Below are positions 1 to 11,717 of a stretch of DNA of 64,000 nt, one piece after another. The stretch lies in contig CATKHK010000082.1 of NCBI GenBank assembly GCA_949751835.1, forward strand, positions 124,001 through 188,000, given 5' to 3'. The position numbers were made by a program, and so were the translations under genes. The DNA comes from Blepharisma japonicum. Lineage: Eukaryota; Ciliophora; Heterotrichea; Heterotrichida; Blepharismidae. Below the pieces are notes generated by a model. That model was not told the origin of the DNA, ran no database searches, and saw nothing but the letters and a program-made list of their open reading frames with translations. Position 1 is the stretch's first letter; each line of letters begins with the position of its first letter.

Positions 1-29
1 TAAATAAAAATCCAATAAAATTGTATATA

Positions 30-1667
30 TTACATTTGATTAAGCTCAAGAATTTGATATGAAGCTGTAGCATGATTGATGTCATTAAATTTCAAGCTTT
101 GAATTACATATTCTTGTGGAAATCCGAAATCCAGTAATTTTCTATATATCCTATTCTCATCAATCCTTTGAGGCTGCAGAGAAGATCCAATAAACTTAGG
201 TGATGAAGTATCTTCATATCAATCCTCTGGATCTTGAGTTTCAAACCATGCATGAGCTTTCATTTCGTCCAGAGAAATTCTTAAGTGCGGAATAGGATTT
301 AGCATTTTGCTTATCAAATCTTGAGCTTCCTTCGATAAATGTACAGGAATACTGTATTTGCACCGCAAAATTAATTTTTGTAAATCAGGCATAGTTTTGG
401 CTTTAAAGGGTACTGTTCCGCAAAGCATGGCATACAGCAATACTCCCATGCTTCAAAGATCAACATAAAATGGGTCATATTCAGTGTCAGCAATAATTTC
501 TGGTGGCAAATATGCCGGAGTTCCACACTGCTCACTTATCATTTCGCCATCTCTTGCAACTCTACTAACACCAAAATCGCAGAGTTTTACTAATGTTAGG
601 TCAGCTGATAGCAGTATATTGTCTAGCTTTACATCTCTATGAATTACCTTTTTTAAGTGGCAAGCTTTTACAGCATCAATTACTTGACTAAAAATCTTTT
701 TAGCTTCTGACTCGCTTAATCTTCCTTTTGATTTGACAAACTGCAATAAATCTCCTCCCCCAGAATACTCCATGACTATCATCAAATGCCTTTTTGATTC
801 GAAAACTTCTAATAGCCTAATAACATTTCTATGCTTAATTTTTTTCATTACAAAAACCTCTTGAAATACTTTCCTTCTTATTCTTTCATCTTTGATATAA
901 GATGTATTAAACAGTTTTATGGCTACTTTAAATCCTGTAAGTTTATGAGTTCCTAAGTACACTTTTCCAAATGCCCCTTTTCCTATTTGAGTGCCAAGCT
1001 GATAAAAATCAACAGAAGTTACTGGAGGAAGCCCTTTTTTGCGGAAATTTGCAAAAATAGTCTGAACTAAATATTCCCGCTCTTTTTCTTCAGCTTCTAG
1101 CTTTGAAATTTCTATTTTTTCAAAACTTGAACCTAAGCTTGCATTCGGACTTCGTGGGTCATTTTTAGAGTACCCATTTTTTATTGTCTTTTCTTGAGAA
1201 TCATTCAAAAACCTGCTGTTCCTATAGTCTTGTGAAATATTTTTAGGTGTCGATTTGTCGTTTAATTTGTTTGAATAAGGGCTTGCAAATATATTATTAG
1301 AATCTGCTTTTGTAATATCTGATTTATTTCTTTTATGTCCTGGCTTGTTTTTTAAATCAGGAGATTTTGATTTTAATTTATTTTCACATGATAGATCCTT
1401 TCTTGATGAAACGTTATTCAACGCATTTCTAATAAATCTCGAGAATCTATTAGTGTATTCTCTGTTAAAAATATTTGGCTCTTTAGAGATCCTTGATTTA
1501 GGAGAATTACTTGCTATAGGGCTTCGTTTTGGCGTGGTAGTAGGGCTGACCATTCTTGACCTGCTTTTAGATTTAATTAAAAAATTCAAATAATCCCTCA
1601 TGACGTTTGGCCTATCTTCGTTGTCTAATTGACGAAAATTTGCTGCAGAAAAACGATGATCTACCAT
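30..1667 (-). CDS. AMPK/MARK-like Ser/Thr kinase with UBA-like tail
   Basis: A 545-residue protein read in one frame with TGA as Trp at 453-455 and 219-221. The first 218 residues are basic, Ser/Asn-rich and probably disordered. The kinase domain (about 220-482) has the glycine loop GKGAFG, AIKLF lysine, HRDVKLDN catalytic loop, DFG and GTPAYLPPE. The TGA at 453 gives the Trp of VDLWSMGVLLYAM, as expected for subdomain IX. The last 45 residues (about DENRIYRKLLDFGFP to SYQIL) look like the UBA/auto-inhibitory helix bundle that follows the kinase domain in AMPK, MARK and SNF1 relatives. The ATG at 1667 is the first in frame and lies 46 bp from the stop of the gene upstream on the same strand. 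The CAMKL assignment is confident; the exact subfamily and substrate are not visible. Confidence 0.9.
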
Positions 1668-1713
1668 CTATTTTTTTTAATATTTACAATATAAAAAATC
1701 AGCAGAGCTTAAT

Positions 1714-4700
1714 TTAATCAGAAATATAAAGACTCGCAGCAAATGCAATGTCTCTTTGCACGCTTATACAAGCTAGCCTTGACTTCTCTTTTAAGTCATG
1801 GTCACCTATCACTTCAGCAACCTCAATAAATGTCGTTAATAGATCGTGCACGCGCAAAATTCCTCTAACAATATTTCCTTCTTTAATTGAGGTGATTTGG
1901 CAGATTTCAACAAATGGTTTTCCTTGTGCCCATAAATAAACGACTTCTACCATAGAGAGTTTGACGCCATCTTCATCCATCTCAGATCTAATGCCTAGTT
2001 TCTCTTCATTTTCACAGATTTCAGAAACTAAAGCTTGAATTCGTTTTAATGGGAAATCCAAGCCTTCAGAAACTTGTGATCAATCCTTATCTTCCATTTT
2101 CGAACGGTCTTCAGTTACAAAAACACTAACGGTGGCTGCTAGATCTTCTACTGATAATTTTGTAAATAAGCCTTCAAAAATACACTCAGAAATGACAAGG
2201 TTGTAAGGATTGTCTATAAGCGCTAAAACTCTTCCTTTTAGCTCAAGTGTAAGAAGATCAGAGAGATAGTGGTAATTTTTTAACAAATCGATGCGCCGAT
2301 TAATATCTTGAGGATCTGAGCTTGCTTCAGATTTAGGCTGGCTAAGATCACTTTTGTATTTGATAAGATTTAAAGCATTCAGCCAAAGATCATGCCTATT
2401 TTTTTTGGTAAAGCAAGGATGGTTTATAATTTTCTTGACCAAATCATCACGCGTGGAAAAATCTGCTGATTGATGCCTAAATATTTTTTTGCTAGGTAAA
2501 ATTAAGGTTCTCCCTTTCAATAGCTCTCTCAAAGCAGTTTGCAAGTATTCGTCATCATATTCCATTCTTTTCAAAACACTTATCATAGTTTTAGGCAATT
2601 GTGCGCTATAAACAGTAATAATGTCGAAAACATTGATATCTTGAATAGAATAATTTCCACCTGAGAAACTGCTTTGAAAGCTATCTACTGTTTTATCAAT
2701 ATCAAAAATCAGGCATTTTATTTTTGATCCTTTATCAATCAAAATTCCAGGCAAATTCGCTGTTCTAGGCAGTTTTATTTCTATAAAGTTTCCTTCAGCT
2801 GGACTTTTATTCATCATTTGGAAAGTTGTTGATAATTCGTTGACTTTCCTCATCATTCCAATAAATTCAATGAATTGTTCAGCATCATCTCCTTCTAGTG
2901 TTTTCTCTAAAGATTTCATGACCTTTTCTCTCATTATCTGATTTCGAACTTGAGCTTGCGAGTTATTAAACATTGAGTTTTCCAAAAAGCTTTTGGAAAT
3001 AAGGTCGTTCATTGACATTCCTTCAGTATTCAGAACATTGCAGACTTGGTTATACCTAATCCTAAATTGGCTCTCTAAAGTTCTTGCTTCAGATTTCACA
3101 ATGGTCTTCAGCTCATCCAATGGTGGCACTTTTCTTTTGTCCCTAAAGAAATTAATAATATAGCCTTTAGAGTCTTTCCCCCTTCTTCCAGCTCTTCCTG
3201 ACATTTGGGTATATTCCCCAGATAGCAGATATCTATTGGAATTCCCATCAAATTTTCTGAGTTCACAAAATACAACAGTTTTGGTTGGCATATTTAGCCC
3301 CATTGAAAAAGTTTCAGTCGCCACCAAAACTTTGATTAGTCCTCTGCTGAATAAAATTTCAACAATTTCTTTAAGAATAGGCAAGATTCCACTATGATGG
3401 ACTCCTATTCCTCTTTCAAGCAATTTTAACACAAATTCAATTTGTGGAAGATGTCTGTCTATAGGATTAAGCCTATCAAGGGCATGATTAGCAAACTGCA
3501 TAACAATCTTCCTTTCATTGTCATCAATTAGATCTACACTAGACAGTTTTTCTCCTCTATGATCTACTTTATCTCTTGAAAACGCAAAAATCACACATGG
3601 CAATAATTCTTCATTCTGCAGCCTTAGAACTAGCTCTTTATATTGCTGGTCTTCTGATTTGTAGTAACCTCTTCCTTTGTTTTTATTTTTCTTATTACCT
3701 TTTTTCTTATCTTTGGTGTTTAGTTTAGACATAACAGTTCCATAGACTCCATCATTTACAACCCCTTGCATATCCACAAACTGATAAAGCTCGCCTTGGG
3801 CATAAATTCAGTGCTCTAATGGCACAGGTCTTTGAAAAGTCACCTGGACGTAAACTTTTTGTTGCCTTACTCGGCCGACCCAATCAGAAAATTCCATATA
3901 GTTTGGGGCTGTAGCAGAAAGCATAACAATTCTTACATGAGGAGGCAAAAGAATTAGCACTTCTTCTCATACAACTCCTCGCTCAGCATCATTAATGTAA
4001 TGAACTTCGTCTAAAATTACCCATTCAAGGTCTCTTAGCTTGCTTGATCCCTTATAAAGCATGCTTCTTAAAATCTCAGTAGTCATGATTACGCAAAAAG
4101 AATCAGGATCAACGCTGACGTCGCCAGTTAAAATTCCAACTTCTTCAAACGAGTCTTTAAATTCTCTGTACTTTTGGTTAGAAAGAGCTTTTATAGGACT
4201 AGTATAAATAACTCGAGCTCTTTGCTGCCTTGCCAACGCTATGGCGTATTCGGCTACCACTGTTTTCCCTGCGGATGTATGGGCTGCAACAAATACGTTT
4301 TCATGTTCTTCAAGTCTCATGATAGCTCGCTTTTGAAAGGTGTCAAGTTCAAAAGGATAGGTAATCATTGGGACTGGAACTCGCTTTGTGAATTCCTCAA
4401 TGTCTATGCCGTCTTCTATTGCAAAACCGACGTTTTTTGTTTTTCGGGATCTTATATTGGGAAGAGTTAAATTAAAATCCTCTTTGCTTTCTTCTTGTGC
4501 TAAAACAGGGGGTGGCTGTATAGATGGCTCTTGAGGCTTTGGAATATCAATTGGTGTGTCTGTGTTTATTTTTTGTGCTGGCTTTATTTGATTGCCATGA
4601 CCTTTTTGATTCGGATCATTTTTTACGACTCATTTTCTTGGATTCTGATTTGAATTTTGATTCTCACAGTAAGAGAAGTCTTGATCTCTTCTTCCATGCC

Positions 4701-4884
4701 CTCTATAATTTTGGTTTGACCTTCGCCCTCTATTTCCTCTTCCTCGATGTGATCTTGAAGCTATTAATTCTCTTTCCATTTCTTCAATTTCATCAGTGCG
4801 CTTATTTCTATTTCCTCTATGTGAGAATTTATACTCACTATCTTGGTGTTTAGACTCTGTGTTTCCTAATTCAGTATCAGACAT
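1714..4884 (-). CDS. SKI2: SKI2-type DExH RNA helicase
   Basis: A 1056-residue protein with no intron and in-frame TGA Trp codons at 2080, 3808, 3967 and 4630. In yeast and animals SKI2 feeds RNA to the cytoplasmic exosome as part of the Ski complex. The Q-motif region PFELDTFQK resembles SKI2 more than MTR4. Motif [10 protein letters not shown] lies near residue 203, motif II DEVH near 296, motif III SATAPN follows GVVWEEV (Trp encoded by TGA), and motif [12 protein letters not shown] lies near 561. The C-terminal DSHCT helical domain contains [12 protein letters not shown]. The N-terminal 85 residues are Arg/Gly/Asn-rich ([11 protein letters not shown]), not the usual SKI2 N-terminal region, and may bind RNA (inference). 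MTR4 is the alternative, less likely. Confidence 0.93.
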
Positions 4885-4933
4885 TTATCAGATCTAATTA
4901 GAAATTTTTTACTTAGTTTCATAATAAAAATGC

Positions 4934-6010
4934 TTAATTTTGTAAGACTCTAATAAGGACCTCTCTTATGGTAGATATAATTCTATCAGTGTCCTCGCTT
5001 TCAAATTCTTTTTCACCTTCTTCACCAATTCTAAGGCAAAATCTATTAATTTTGTCTGGATGATGGTAAATCGAGCTAATCTGCTCAACATCATATGTCT
5101 TTTTGCTTTTTCCCTGGTGAATTTCTAATGTCATGATCCCGTTATTTTCTTTTTTTAATATTAATTTTGCTTCAGAACTAATAAGTGAGGTAGTATTTAT
5201 TACATCAAAAGCTTGGTAAAATGACTGAGCTTCACTGATTCTTATTTTAAGCGCAAGCAGCTTTGCAGCCATTTCATTTTCTATTGTAATGTGCCTCGCT
5301 AAGCTCTCAACTAAAACTTTTTCATATTCTAAGCTGGACTCAACGACCTTTTTTAATTTGTTTTTTTCTTCATTAATTCTAGAGACTTTTTCTTCCATCT
5401 CAGAGACTTCTTCTTCCTTTGCAGAAATTCGATCTATCAATGATGCATTTTCTCTGCTTAAAGTTTTGTATGCAGACTGCAAGAAAATATTCCTTTCTTT
5501 CGATAACTGCAAATCCTGCTGGATTTCTGCAGAGATTTTTTGCAGATTTTCTTCAGTAAAGTTTTTGATACTTTCTGATAATCTCTTTTTGTCGCTTAAT
5601 AAAAATTACTTATTTCTTGTGTCAATATTTATGTGCATAACTGCAATTTCTTGTTTAACACTCTCAATATTTTTCTCTAATTGTTTATTTTGCTGATCTA
5701 ATGTCATAAATCCTCTAGAAAATGACCCATTTTGAGAAGGAGAAGCTTCTCCTTCGTTTTCAGCTTCAGATTGAAGAGTCTGGATCTCATGCTTCAAATC
5801 ATCATTTACAAAGCTAATCCTCTGCACTTCTGTGACCTATATAAAGGCTACTTTCTGAGTTAATAAAAGCTCGATTTTAGTTACATCAGTATTCAAAAAA
5901 TCAACTCTTTGTTTAGCATTAGCACGCTCTTCTCTTTCTATTAATAAAGCTTTTTTCAGGATTGCGAGATTTTTCTTCTGCTCATCGATGGGGTTTTTAT
6001 TGTCTTCCAT
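4934..6010 (-). CDS. coiled-coil protein with possible PH-like C-terminus
   Basis: Three exons (5852-6010, 5610-5836, 4934-5594) join across two 15-nt introns to give 348 residues. Residues 1 to about 225 are heptad-rich coiled coil with many Glu and Lys. The last 100 residues change character (ILKKENNGIMTLEIH, then YDVEQISSIYHHPDK and a closing helix REVLIRVLQN), alternating short strands with a final helix as a PH-like domain does; this is inference from pattern only. It is transcribed away from the gene at 6065 with 54 bp between the two ATGs, so they share a very short promoter region. I do not recognise the family. Confidence 0.85.
5595..5609 (-). other. 15-nt intron
   Basis: On the coding strand GTAATTTTTATTAAG. 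It removes an in-frame TAA and restores the coiled-coil frame (phase 2). It ends AAG where most introns here end TAG. A at position 10. Confidence 0.85.
5837..5851 (-). other. 15-nt intron
   Basis: GTAGCCTTTATATAG on the coding strand, phase 0. Splicing removes an in-frame TAG. A at position 10. Confidence 0.87.
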
Positions 6011-6064
6011 AACCAAATGAGTATTTATTAATGACGCTATGAAATCATGCTTTGAAAAATTTAA

Positions 6065-7318
6065 ATGGAGCCTTTTAAAATTTCAAGCGAAATCGAAGCA
6101 ATCGTGCAAAAATACAAGCTTGATGAAGACTCATTTTCAAATTATTCTTTCAATCAAACGACTCCTATTGAAATTGAAAACCGAAAAAGTGGCAATAAAT
6201 TCCCATCAAATCTGCATCATTCCATGCAGAACTCACAATCCTCAATAAATTATTCAACGATATTAAATGAGTCTCCAGATTTGGTGTATCGTGAAGAAGA
6301 AATACAAATTTTGAAAGAAAAATTAGTCGCAGCAGAATATGAGAAGGATAAGCTGCTTCAAGAAAATGAGGAACTAAAACGGAAAAATTGCTCTGAAAAA
6401 GAAGGAAATAACACTAGTAGTAATCTTGCTATTAAGCAGCTGCAAGATAAAGTGAACTTTTTAAAGTCGAGATGCGATTTTATGGAATCTGAAAATAAGC
6501 GCCTATCTGAGCAGTATGAAATTGATAAGGAGAGCTGAAATATTCAGGTTGAGCACTTTAAAAAGCAAATGGAATGCAAAAATAAAGAAAATTTTAGTGA
6601 AAATTCTAATAAAAGCTTATATGAAATTATAAAAACGAAGGAAAAAGAAAATGAGGAACTTAATGCAGCTTTAAATAATTATAAAGATGCTATAGAAAAG
6701 TATCAGCTAAAATTAGAAAAAATTGGAGGAGACTTCGATAATATTAAGGCTGAGCAAGATGAAAAAATAAACAGACTCGAAGAGGAAAATAAATTCTTAA
6801 AAGATTCAATGAAAAATAAAATATTAGAGTCAAAAAAATGCACGAAAACTCATAAATCAAAAACAACCAAAAGAGATAAATCAAGGTCAAATTGCACAGA
6901 TAAATCACTGAAGAAATCACTAAAAGAAAGATCAGTATCAGCAAAGAGATCTGATTCTTCGAAAAGAAGCACAAAAAGTATCAAAATTCCAGTAGTAACT
7001 ATAGAAAAGATAAAAAGAAGTGAAAAAGAATCTACAACAACTTCAGAGAGAAGCTCTGGAAGTACACCAAGAAGGCATGGGCATGTCAGAGTTCCATCTT
7101 ATCTCAAAAAGAGTAAAAATATTAATAATAAAAGCAGCCAAATGCAAGATATAGAAAACGAAATTTCAGAACTTAATGGGAGATATAGAATTTTACTTCA
7201 TTTATCACAAGATGACACTTATGATTTGACCTCTTTGAGAAAAGAGCTAGTAGAGGTAGCTTCAGAAATTGATAAGAAAAGTAAGCTGCTTTTTTCAATA
7301 AGAGATGAAAATATTTAA
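6065..7318 (+). CDS. basic coiled-coil protein
   Basis: A 417-residue protein, single exon, with one TGA Trp at 6536-6538. Residues 70 to 265 are coiled coil (for example EEIQILKEKLVAAEYEKDK). They are followed by a strongly basic Lys/Ser/Arg-rich stretch (about 270-345, including KSLKERSVSAKRSDSSKRS) of the kind seen in microtubule- or nucleic-acid-binding tails, and a final helical segment with DDTYDLTSLRKELVEV. It is paired head to head with the coiled-coil gene at 4934-6010, which may mean co-regulation, but no partner relationship is shown. Family not recognised. Confidence 0.85.
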
Positions 7319-7385
7319 TAAATGCCTTTGAAATTCTAAAATTATTCTTCATAATAATTATTAATCCATAAACCAAGACTTTAAT

Positions 7386-8873
7386 ATGAGACTAGTGACA
7401 AGATTTTCATGCAAGCTAAATATAGAAAGGAATGGGGCTAAACTCCTCGGGCCAGGACTTCAAAATGTTCTTTACACATTCTCAGTGCATGACTCTGGAT
7501 TACTTCAGTTTTCAATTGCAGCTAAAACTAAAGGTGTTACAATCCCAAACAGCCAATTCATCCCCAAGCGATTTACAAATGAAAATATCCAAAAAATCAG
7601 TATGCAATGCATTGCTGATGGAAGATTAGGGATAACATTGATGAATTATAATGCTTCGTGCAATGGTTTTAGAGGATATGAAAACCCTCCAGTTCTTACA
7701 GTAGTTTATATAAGTAACGCTGAGCCTGACACTCTTCGCCTGCTGATAGATACTATAAAAGCTGGCCCTTCAAAGAAATCTGCAGTTGAAGCTATAGAAG
7801 AAACAGAAGCAAAACGAAAAAAGCCAAGCCACTCTGCTTGGGATAATCTAAATTTGGATGTCATGCGAATAATATTCAGCTATGTTGGTGGGAATTTAGC
7901 AAAATTTCGTTTGGTATCCAGAAAATGGTTGCAAGCGCTTCCATATCTTATTACGAAGGTAAGAGTTTTAAATGGTCGTGAAGTCCCTGGAGAAGTTGTT
8001 ATCAGGATAATCAAGAAAAACCAATATATTCAAGACTTATCTTTGCTTGATTGTAAAAACCTTCAAGTTACACACATAAAGAAAGCAATGACGCTGCCTA
8101 TTAAGCGTGTCCATACTTTGAATCTTGAAGGCTGCAATCGTTTGTCTTCCCAGTCTTTATTTACAATACTAATCAGTGCTTCTGGCTTAAAATTTTTAAA
8201 TATTAAAGGATGTGATGGTGTTGATGATACAATTTTCAAGGATTTAAACCCAAGTGTACATTTAAAACATTTAGTTGAGATCGCTTTTGGCGGGAACATC
8301 ACTGTATTTGGAGTTAGGCATTTAGTAAAAAAATTCCCATTAATTAGCAAAGTTGAGGTTTTCGGAGCAAATTTGACGTCAGAATTTTGTGCAGCTATTT
8401 TAAGGCTTCAGAATCTTGTTGAACTAATTATTTATTATTCAAACTCAGAGATGCTATCTGCAGGTTTCAGCTGCAGATCAAAAGTACTTAAAAAAGTGTG
8501 TATTTTTCCTGTTCAATTTTCAGGAGTGAGTGACCATCCATTTCATCTTTTTGATGCATTTACAAAATGCCCATTGCAATCACTCTCGACGAATTTATCG
8601 CCGCACCATCTCTCAATGTATCTCCGCCATTGGTCTGAATTAGCAGAACTGACAACTTGTGAACTTATTACTTTGCCTGAAAGCGTAGAAAAGCTGTGCT
8701 TATATACAGATGGCCACGATCTTTTGGAAGCTTTAAAGCAAGCAGATAAGGTTTTCCTCGAAAATCTGATAGAGCTAAGGCTTAAAGTGAACTGCGAATG
8801 GTATATTGAAGGAATCAAAGAGTTAATGAAGTTGCATTATCCATTGTGCAAGGTGTATATTAGCAAATCTTAA
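7386..8873 (+). CDS. F-box protein with leucine-rich repeats
   Basis: A 495-residue protein in a single exon. Residues 1-140 form an unassigned beta-rich region. An F-box-like helix trio lies at about 151-190 (WDNLNLDVMRIIFSYVG, then LVSRKWLQALP). It is followed by LRR units, for example IQDLSLLDCKNLQV, VHTLNLEGCNRLSSQ and LKFLNIKGCDGVDD, of the Amn1/FBXL cysteine-containing type. FBXL proteins are substrate receptors of SCF ubiquitin ligases, with the F-box binding Skp1 and the LRRs the substrate. The N-terminal domain is not part of the usual FBXL layout. The stop at 8871-8873 lies 34 bp from the end of the convergent transporter gene. Confidence 0.85.
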   Translation: MRLVTRFSCKLNIERNGAKLLGPGLQNVLYTFSVHDSGLLQFSIAAKTKGVTIPNSQFIPKRFTNENIQKISMQCIADGRLGITLMNYNASCNGFRGYENPPVLTVVYISNAEPDTLRLLIDTIKAGPSKKSAVEAIEETEAKRKKPSHSAWDNLNLDVMRIIFSYVGGNLAKFRLVSRKWLQALPYLITKVRVLNGREVPGEVVIRIIKKNQYIQDLSLLDCKNLQVTHIKKAMTLPIKRVHTLNLEGCNRLSSQSLFTILISASGLKFLNIKGCDGVDDTIFKDLNPSVHLKHLVEIAFGGNITVFGVRHLVKKFPLISKVEVFGANLTSEFCAAILRLQNLVELIIYYSNSEMLSAGFSCRSKVLKKVCIFPVQFSGVSDHPFHLFDAFTKCPLQSLSTNLSPHHLSMYLRHWSELAELTTCELITLPESVEKLCLYTDGHDLLEALKQADKVFLENLIELRLKVNCEWYIEGIKELMKLHYPLCKVYISKS

Positions 8874-8907
8874 TTAATTATTTATAACGGTAATTAGATA
8901 TTATAAA

Positions 8908-10731
8908 TTATACCCTATAAGGGTATACATTGAATCTTGGGAAATGTTTGAAGCTTAAAAGTGTCAATAATCAAGAAATTAATATCAAAAATGCACAAAG
9001 CACTAAAGGGAGAGGAATAGGCGAATCAACAAATGCTGAGAGCAATAAAGGTCCAACCAAACTTCCAAATATTTTAAAAGCAAGTCCAAGTTCATCAGCA
9101 TAAATTTCAAGAGATTCTCTGCAATGGATATTTACAGAATCGCTAATAAACAGCCTTGAGGATGTAAGCAGGATGCAGGATAAAAATTTAAAAAGTGTTA
9201 TGACAGCTACTAGCATCACAAAAATCAAGATAGGCTCAGTAGAATAATTTATAGGGACAAAAAACATTGAAAGACCTATCAGAATGTAAGAAACTACTCT
9301 TATTGTCTTCCATAAAGGTACTGAGTCTAGTAGCTTTGGCATTACATAAATATGCAAGGAATATCCAAATAAATATGAGATGCTTAGAATAACTGTTATT
9401 TCAATATTTTTCATATCAAATTGTATCACAAATCATGCTATAAAAAACTCTTCTATGCATGCAAAGCAAAGTGAAAAGATAGCTAAATGCACCAAAGCAT
9501 ATATCACTGCTTTTTCTTCGTAAAAATGTTCATAATCTCTCCTAAATGGATCTTCAAGGGTAAAATTCTGAGCTGGTGGCTGAAAATCTCCTTCAGTAGG
9601 CTCATCAAAATCTTCTTCTACAAAAGAAATGTGAGTATGCTTGATATTTTGAATATTTTCTGCACGCTCTGGCTCACTGCTTTCCGGCTCATCCCTTTCT
9701 CTAGCCAGTTCTTCTTCACCTTCATTATCAATATGAAAAACTTTTCCTATTTCTCCTCTTGCACTCATCGGCCATTTTTTATAATCAACATTTTTTACTG
9801 GATACCTTGGAGAAAAATACTGAATATCATTCCTGCTTGACGTTTTAGGCTCTTCAGAATCATCAAGTATTAAGTCAATTCCTGAGACTTGGAGATAGCT
9901 AGGAAGTTCTTCTTCGTCTTCTTCATTTTGGTTTTCTTTTCTCTCTGTTATTGGACCTTCATCTTTACCTTCTTCATTCTTTCTAGTCTCATCAAGTTCT
10001 ATATATTTTCCAGGTTTCACTTGATCTTTTTTGGGCTTCGCAGCAGGCTTTGGTTTGCTTTGAGGCTGAGAAATTGGTACAGGATTGTCTGCGATTTGAG
10101 ATAAAACACATATAAATGTTAAAAACTCAATAAGCCCAATGATGAATGATGGGATTAGAAAAGGATGAGTGTTAATAAAATCTCCAATTCTTGAACCTTC
10201 ATCAATTTTTATATAGGAAGTTGCACCACCAATAATAATTCCAATCACGAACCCGATTGTTTGTACAATAACTGCAACATAAGTAACTTGATAAAACTTT
10301 TCCATACAAGGCTGGGAAAGTTGTCTCAATAGGATCTTGCTTATTAGTTGAGGCACTGTGCAGATACCAGCAAAAAATCTAATAGCTATACCAGAAATAA
10401 GGGAAGTGCATAATCCAAAGAGCATTGCTAAAAATACTGAAAAAAATAGTAGTAATGATGCTAAAAAGCGGTGTCCACATTGCAGAGAGGCCCAGCTTAT
10501 AAATCTTCAAGAAATAAGCTTGCCTAAGCAAAATGCAACAGTTAGCAGTCCTGAGTAGTAGCCGATATCCTGTAAACTGTCTACACTTTTTACTTCAAGT
10601 ACAAAAAATCCTGAAATTGGTATTGTAAACTAATTATGATTTACAGCAGTATTTATACTTGTTGATAAAAGGATTAAAATAGGAATTTTTACTTGATTCC
10701 AGGGGATTTCTCGGACTTCTTTTTTACCCAT
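8908..10731 (-). CDS. MFS-type multi-pass transporter with acidic central loop
   Basis: Two exons (10645-10731, 8908-10629) give 602 residues. TGA encodes Trp at 10507, 9433 and 8971. Hydrophobic segments fall in two blocks of about six, residues 12 to 235 and 420 to 595, separated by roughly 180 hydrophilic residues rich in Glu, Asp and Lys. That is the 6+6 arrangement of major facilitators. The TM2-3 region reads ISWRFISWASLQCGHRF, a divergent form of the usual G-x-L-x-D-R-x-G-R-R loop. TM4-5 contain IAIRFFAGICTVPQLISKI. Zinc-induced-facilitator-like or tetracycline-resistance-like carriers are the nearest shape I recall; substrate unknown. The stop codon is part of an 8-bp hairpin (8909-8927). 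Confidence 0.8.
8909..8927. other. 8-bp perfect hairpin between convergent genes
   Basis: TATACCCT at 8909-8916 and AGGGTATA at 8920-8927 are exact reverse complements around a 3-nt loop. The hairpin covers the stop and last codons of the minus-strand MFS gene and sits 35 bp past the stop of the F-box gene. Confidence 0.5.
10630..10644 (-). other. 15-nt intron
   Basis: GTAAATCATAATTAG on the coding strand, phase 0, inside the first membrane segment. Splicing removes an in-frame TAG and joins SINTA to FTIPI. A at position 10. Confidence 0.87.
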
Positions 10732-11299
10732 ATTTATAGCAAATTATTTGATAAGAGATCCGAGCTTAACAATTAAGAATAAGCAACTTTATTAAGGAAA
10801 ATAGTGATTACAGGCTAATTCAAGATATATAAAAGATGAAAATCAAAAAATAGCAATTCAATTAAAAGTATAATAAAAATTTTGAGATTTAACTCATTAT
10901 AAGATACCAGCAAATAGTGCTACATGTTTGATTACTAAATTCAATATATAAAGATTTAAGCTAATGACTTAATAAATCATTGCAACTTTGTGCATATCAT
11001 TTTATGATTCTCTAAATAATATTTGTTGTCCATAATATTTGTTTACACATCCTTCTTTGTACATAATGATCTGTCTTTAGTTAAAAATTAAGATTGCAAA
11101 ACTATTTAACTCAAGGAATTTTTAGAATAATAAGTATCAAAAAATTATTTCATATAAAAAAAATTTAAACGTCAATATAATAATTTAATATATGTAGGCT
11201 TAAGATCATGTCATTATTCATTGATCCTTCATTATAATAAGTAAAATTAAGTATTATTATAAATCTTTCCCGCTGAACTACATATATCCGTTTTATAAT
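10732..11299. other. intergenic, no gene seen
   Basis: Very A+T-rich sequence between two divergent genes. I found no reading frame with conserved content, no tRNA-like box pattern and no clear repeat. It must hold the promoters of both neighbours, but no motif stands out. Confidence 0.5.
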
Positions 11300-11717
11300 A
11301 TGAAAACTCAAGCAATCCTACTCTTGCACCTGGTCCTCATTGCTTCGGCTTCAAAAACAATTTTCCAAAGCACCATAGAGTATAACAAAAATCCAGCCTT
11401 TCGTCCCACAGCTGATGAAGAGTCATTTTTAGATGATTCACCGAGTATTATTTATATTAGATTTTATCCAGTTGAGTAGCAGAACTTCTGAAGTCAATAA
11501 CGATAATTTATTCCATAGAAATAAATTAGCAATAGTAGGCATTCTTTCATTTATTTCAGTTTTAGTATGCTGTGGATTAATCCAAGTTGTGGCTCGTTTG
11601 AGCAAACGGACAAATATAGAGTATCTGACAATGAAGGACAACTATAAGCAATATCAAGGATTATTGAAATTCAAAGAATTTTATAAGAACTATTCAAAGG
11701 ACAATATTAAGAAATAA
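11300..11717 (+). CDS. small type I membrane protein
   Basis: Two exons (11300-11444, 11461-11717) give 133 residues. The N-terminus is a clear signal peptide (MKTQAILLLHLVLIASA). A short lumenal or extracellular part of about 50 residues follows, then one membrane segment (about 77-100, LAIVGILSFISVLVCCGLI) and a basic/aromatic cytosolic tail of about 30 residues ending DNIKK. A terminal KK pattern can act in ER retrieval, though the spacing here (KK at the very end) is not the classic KKxx. Without the 16-nt intron the signal peptide and membrane segment lie in different frames, which supports the splice. Family not recognised. Confidence 0.8.
11445..11460 (+). other. 16-nt intron
   Basis: GTATTATTTATATTAG, phase 1. 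It joins the signal-peptide exon to the transmembrane exon. A at position 10. Confidence 0.85.
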
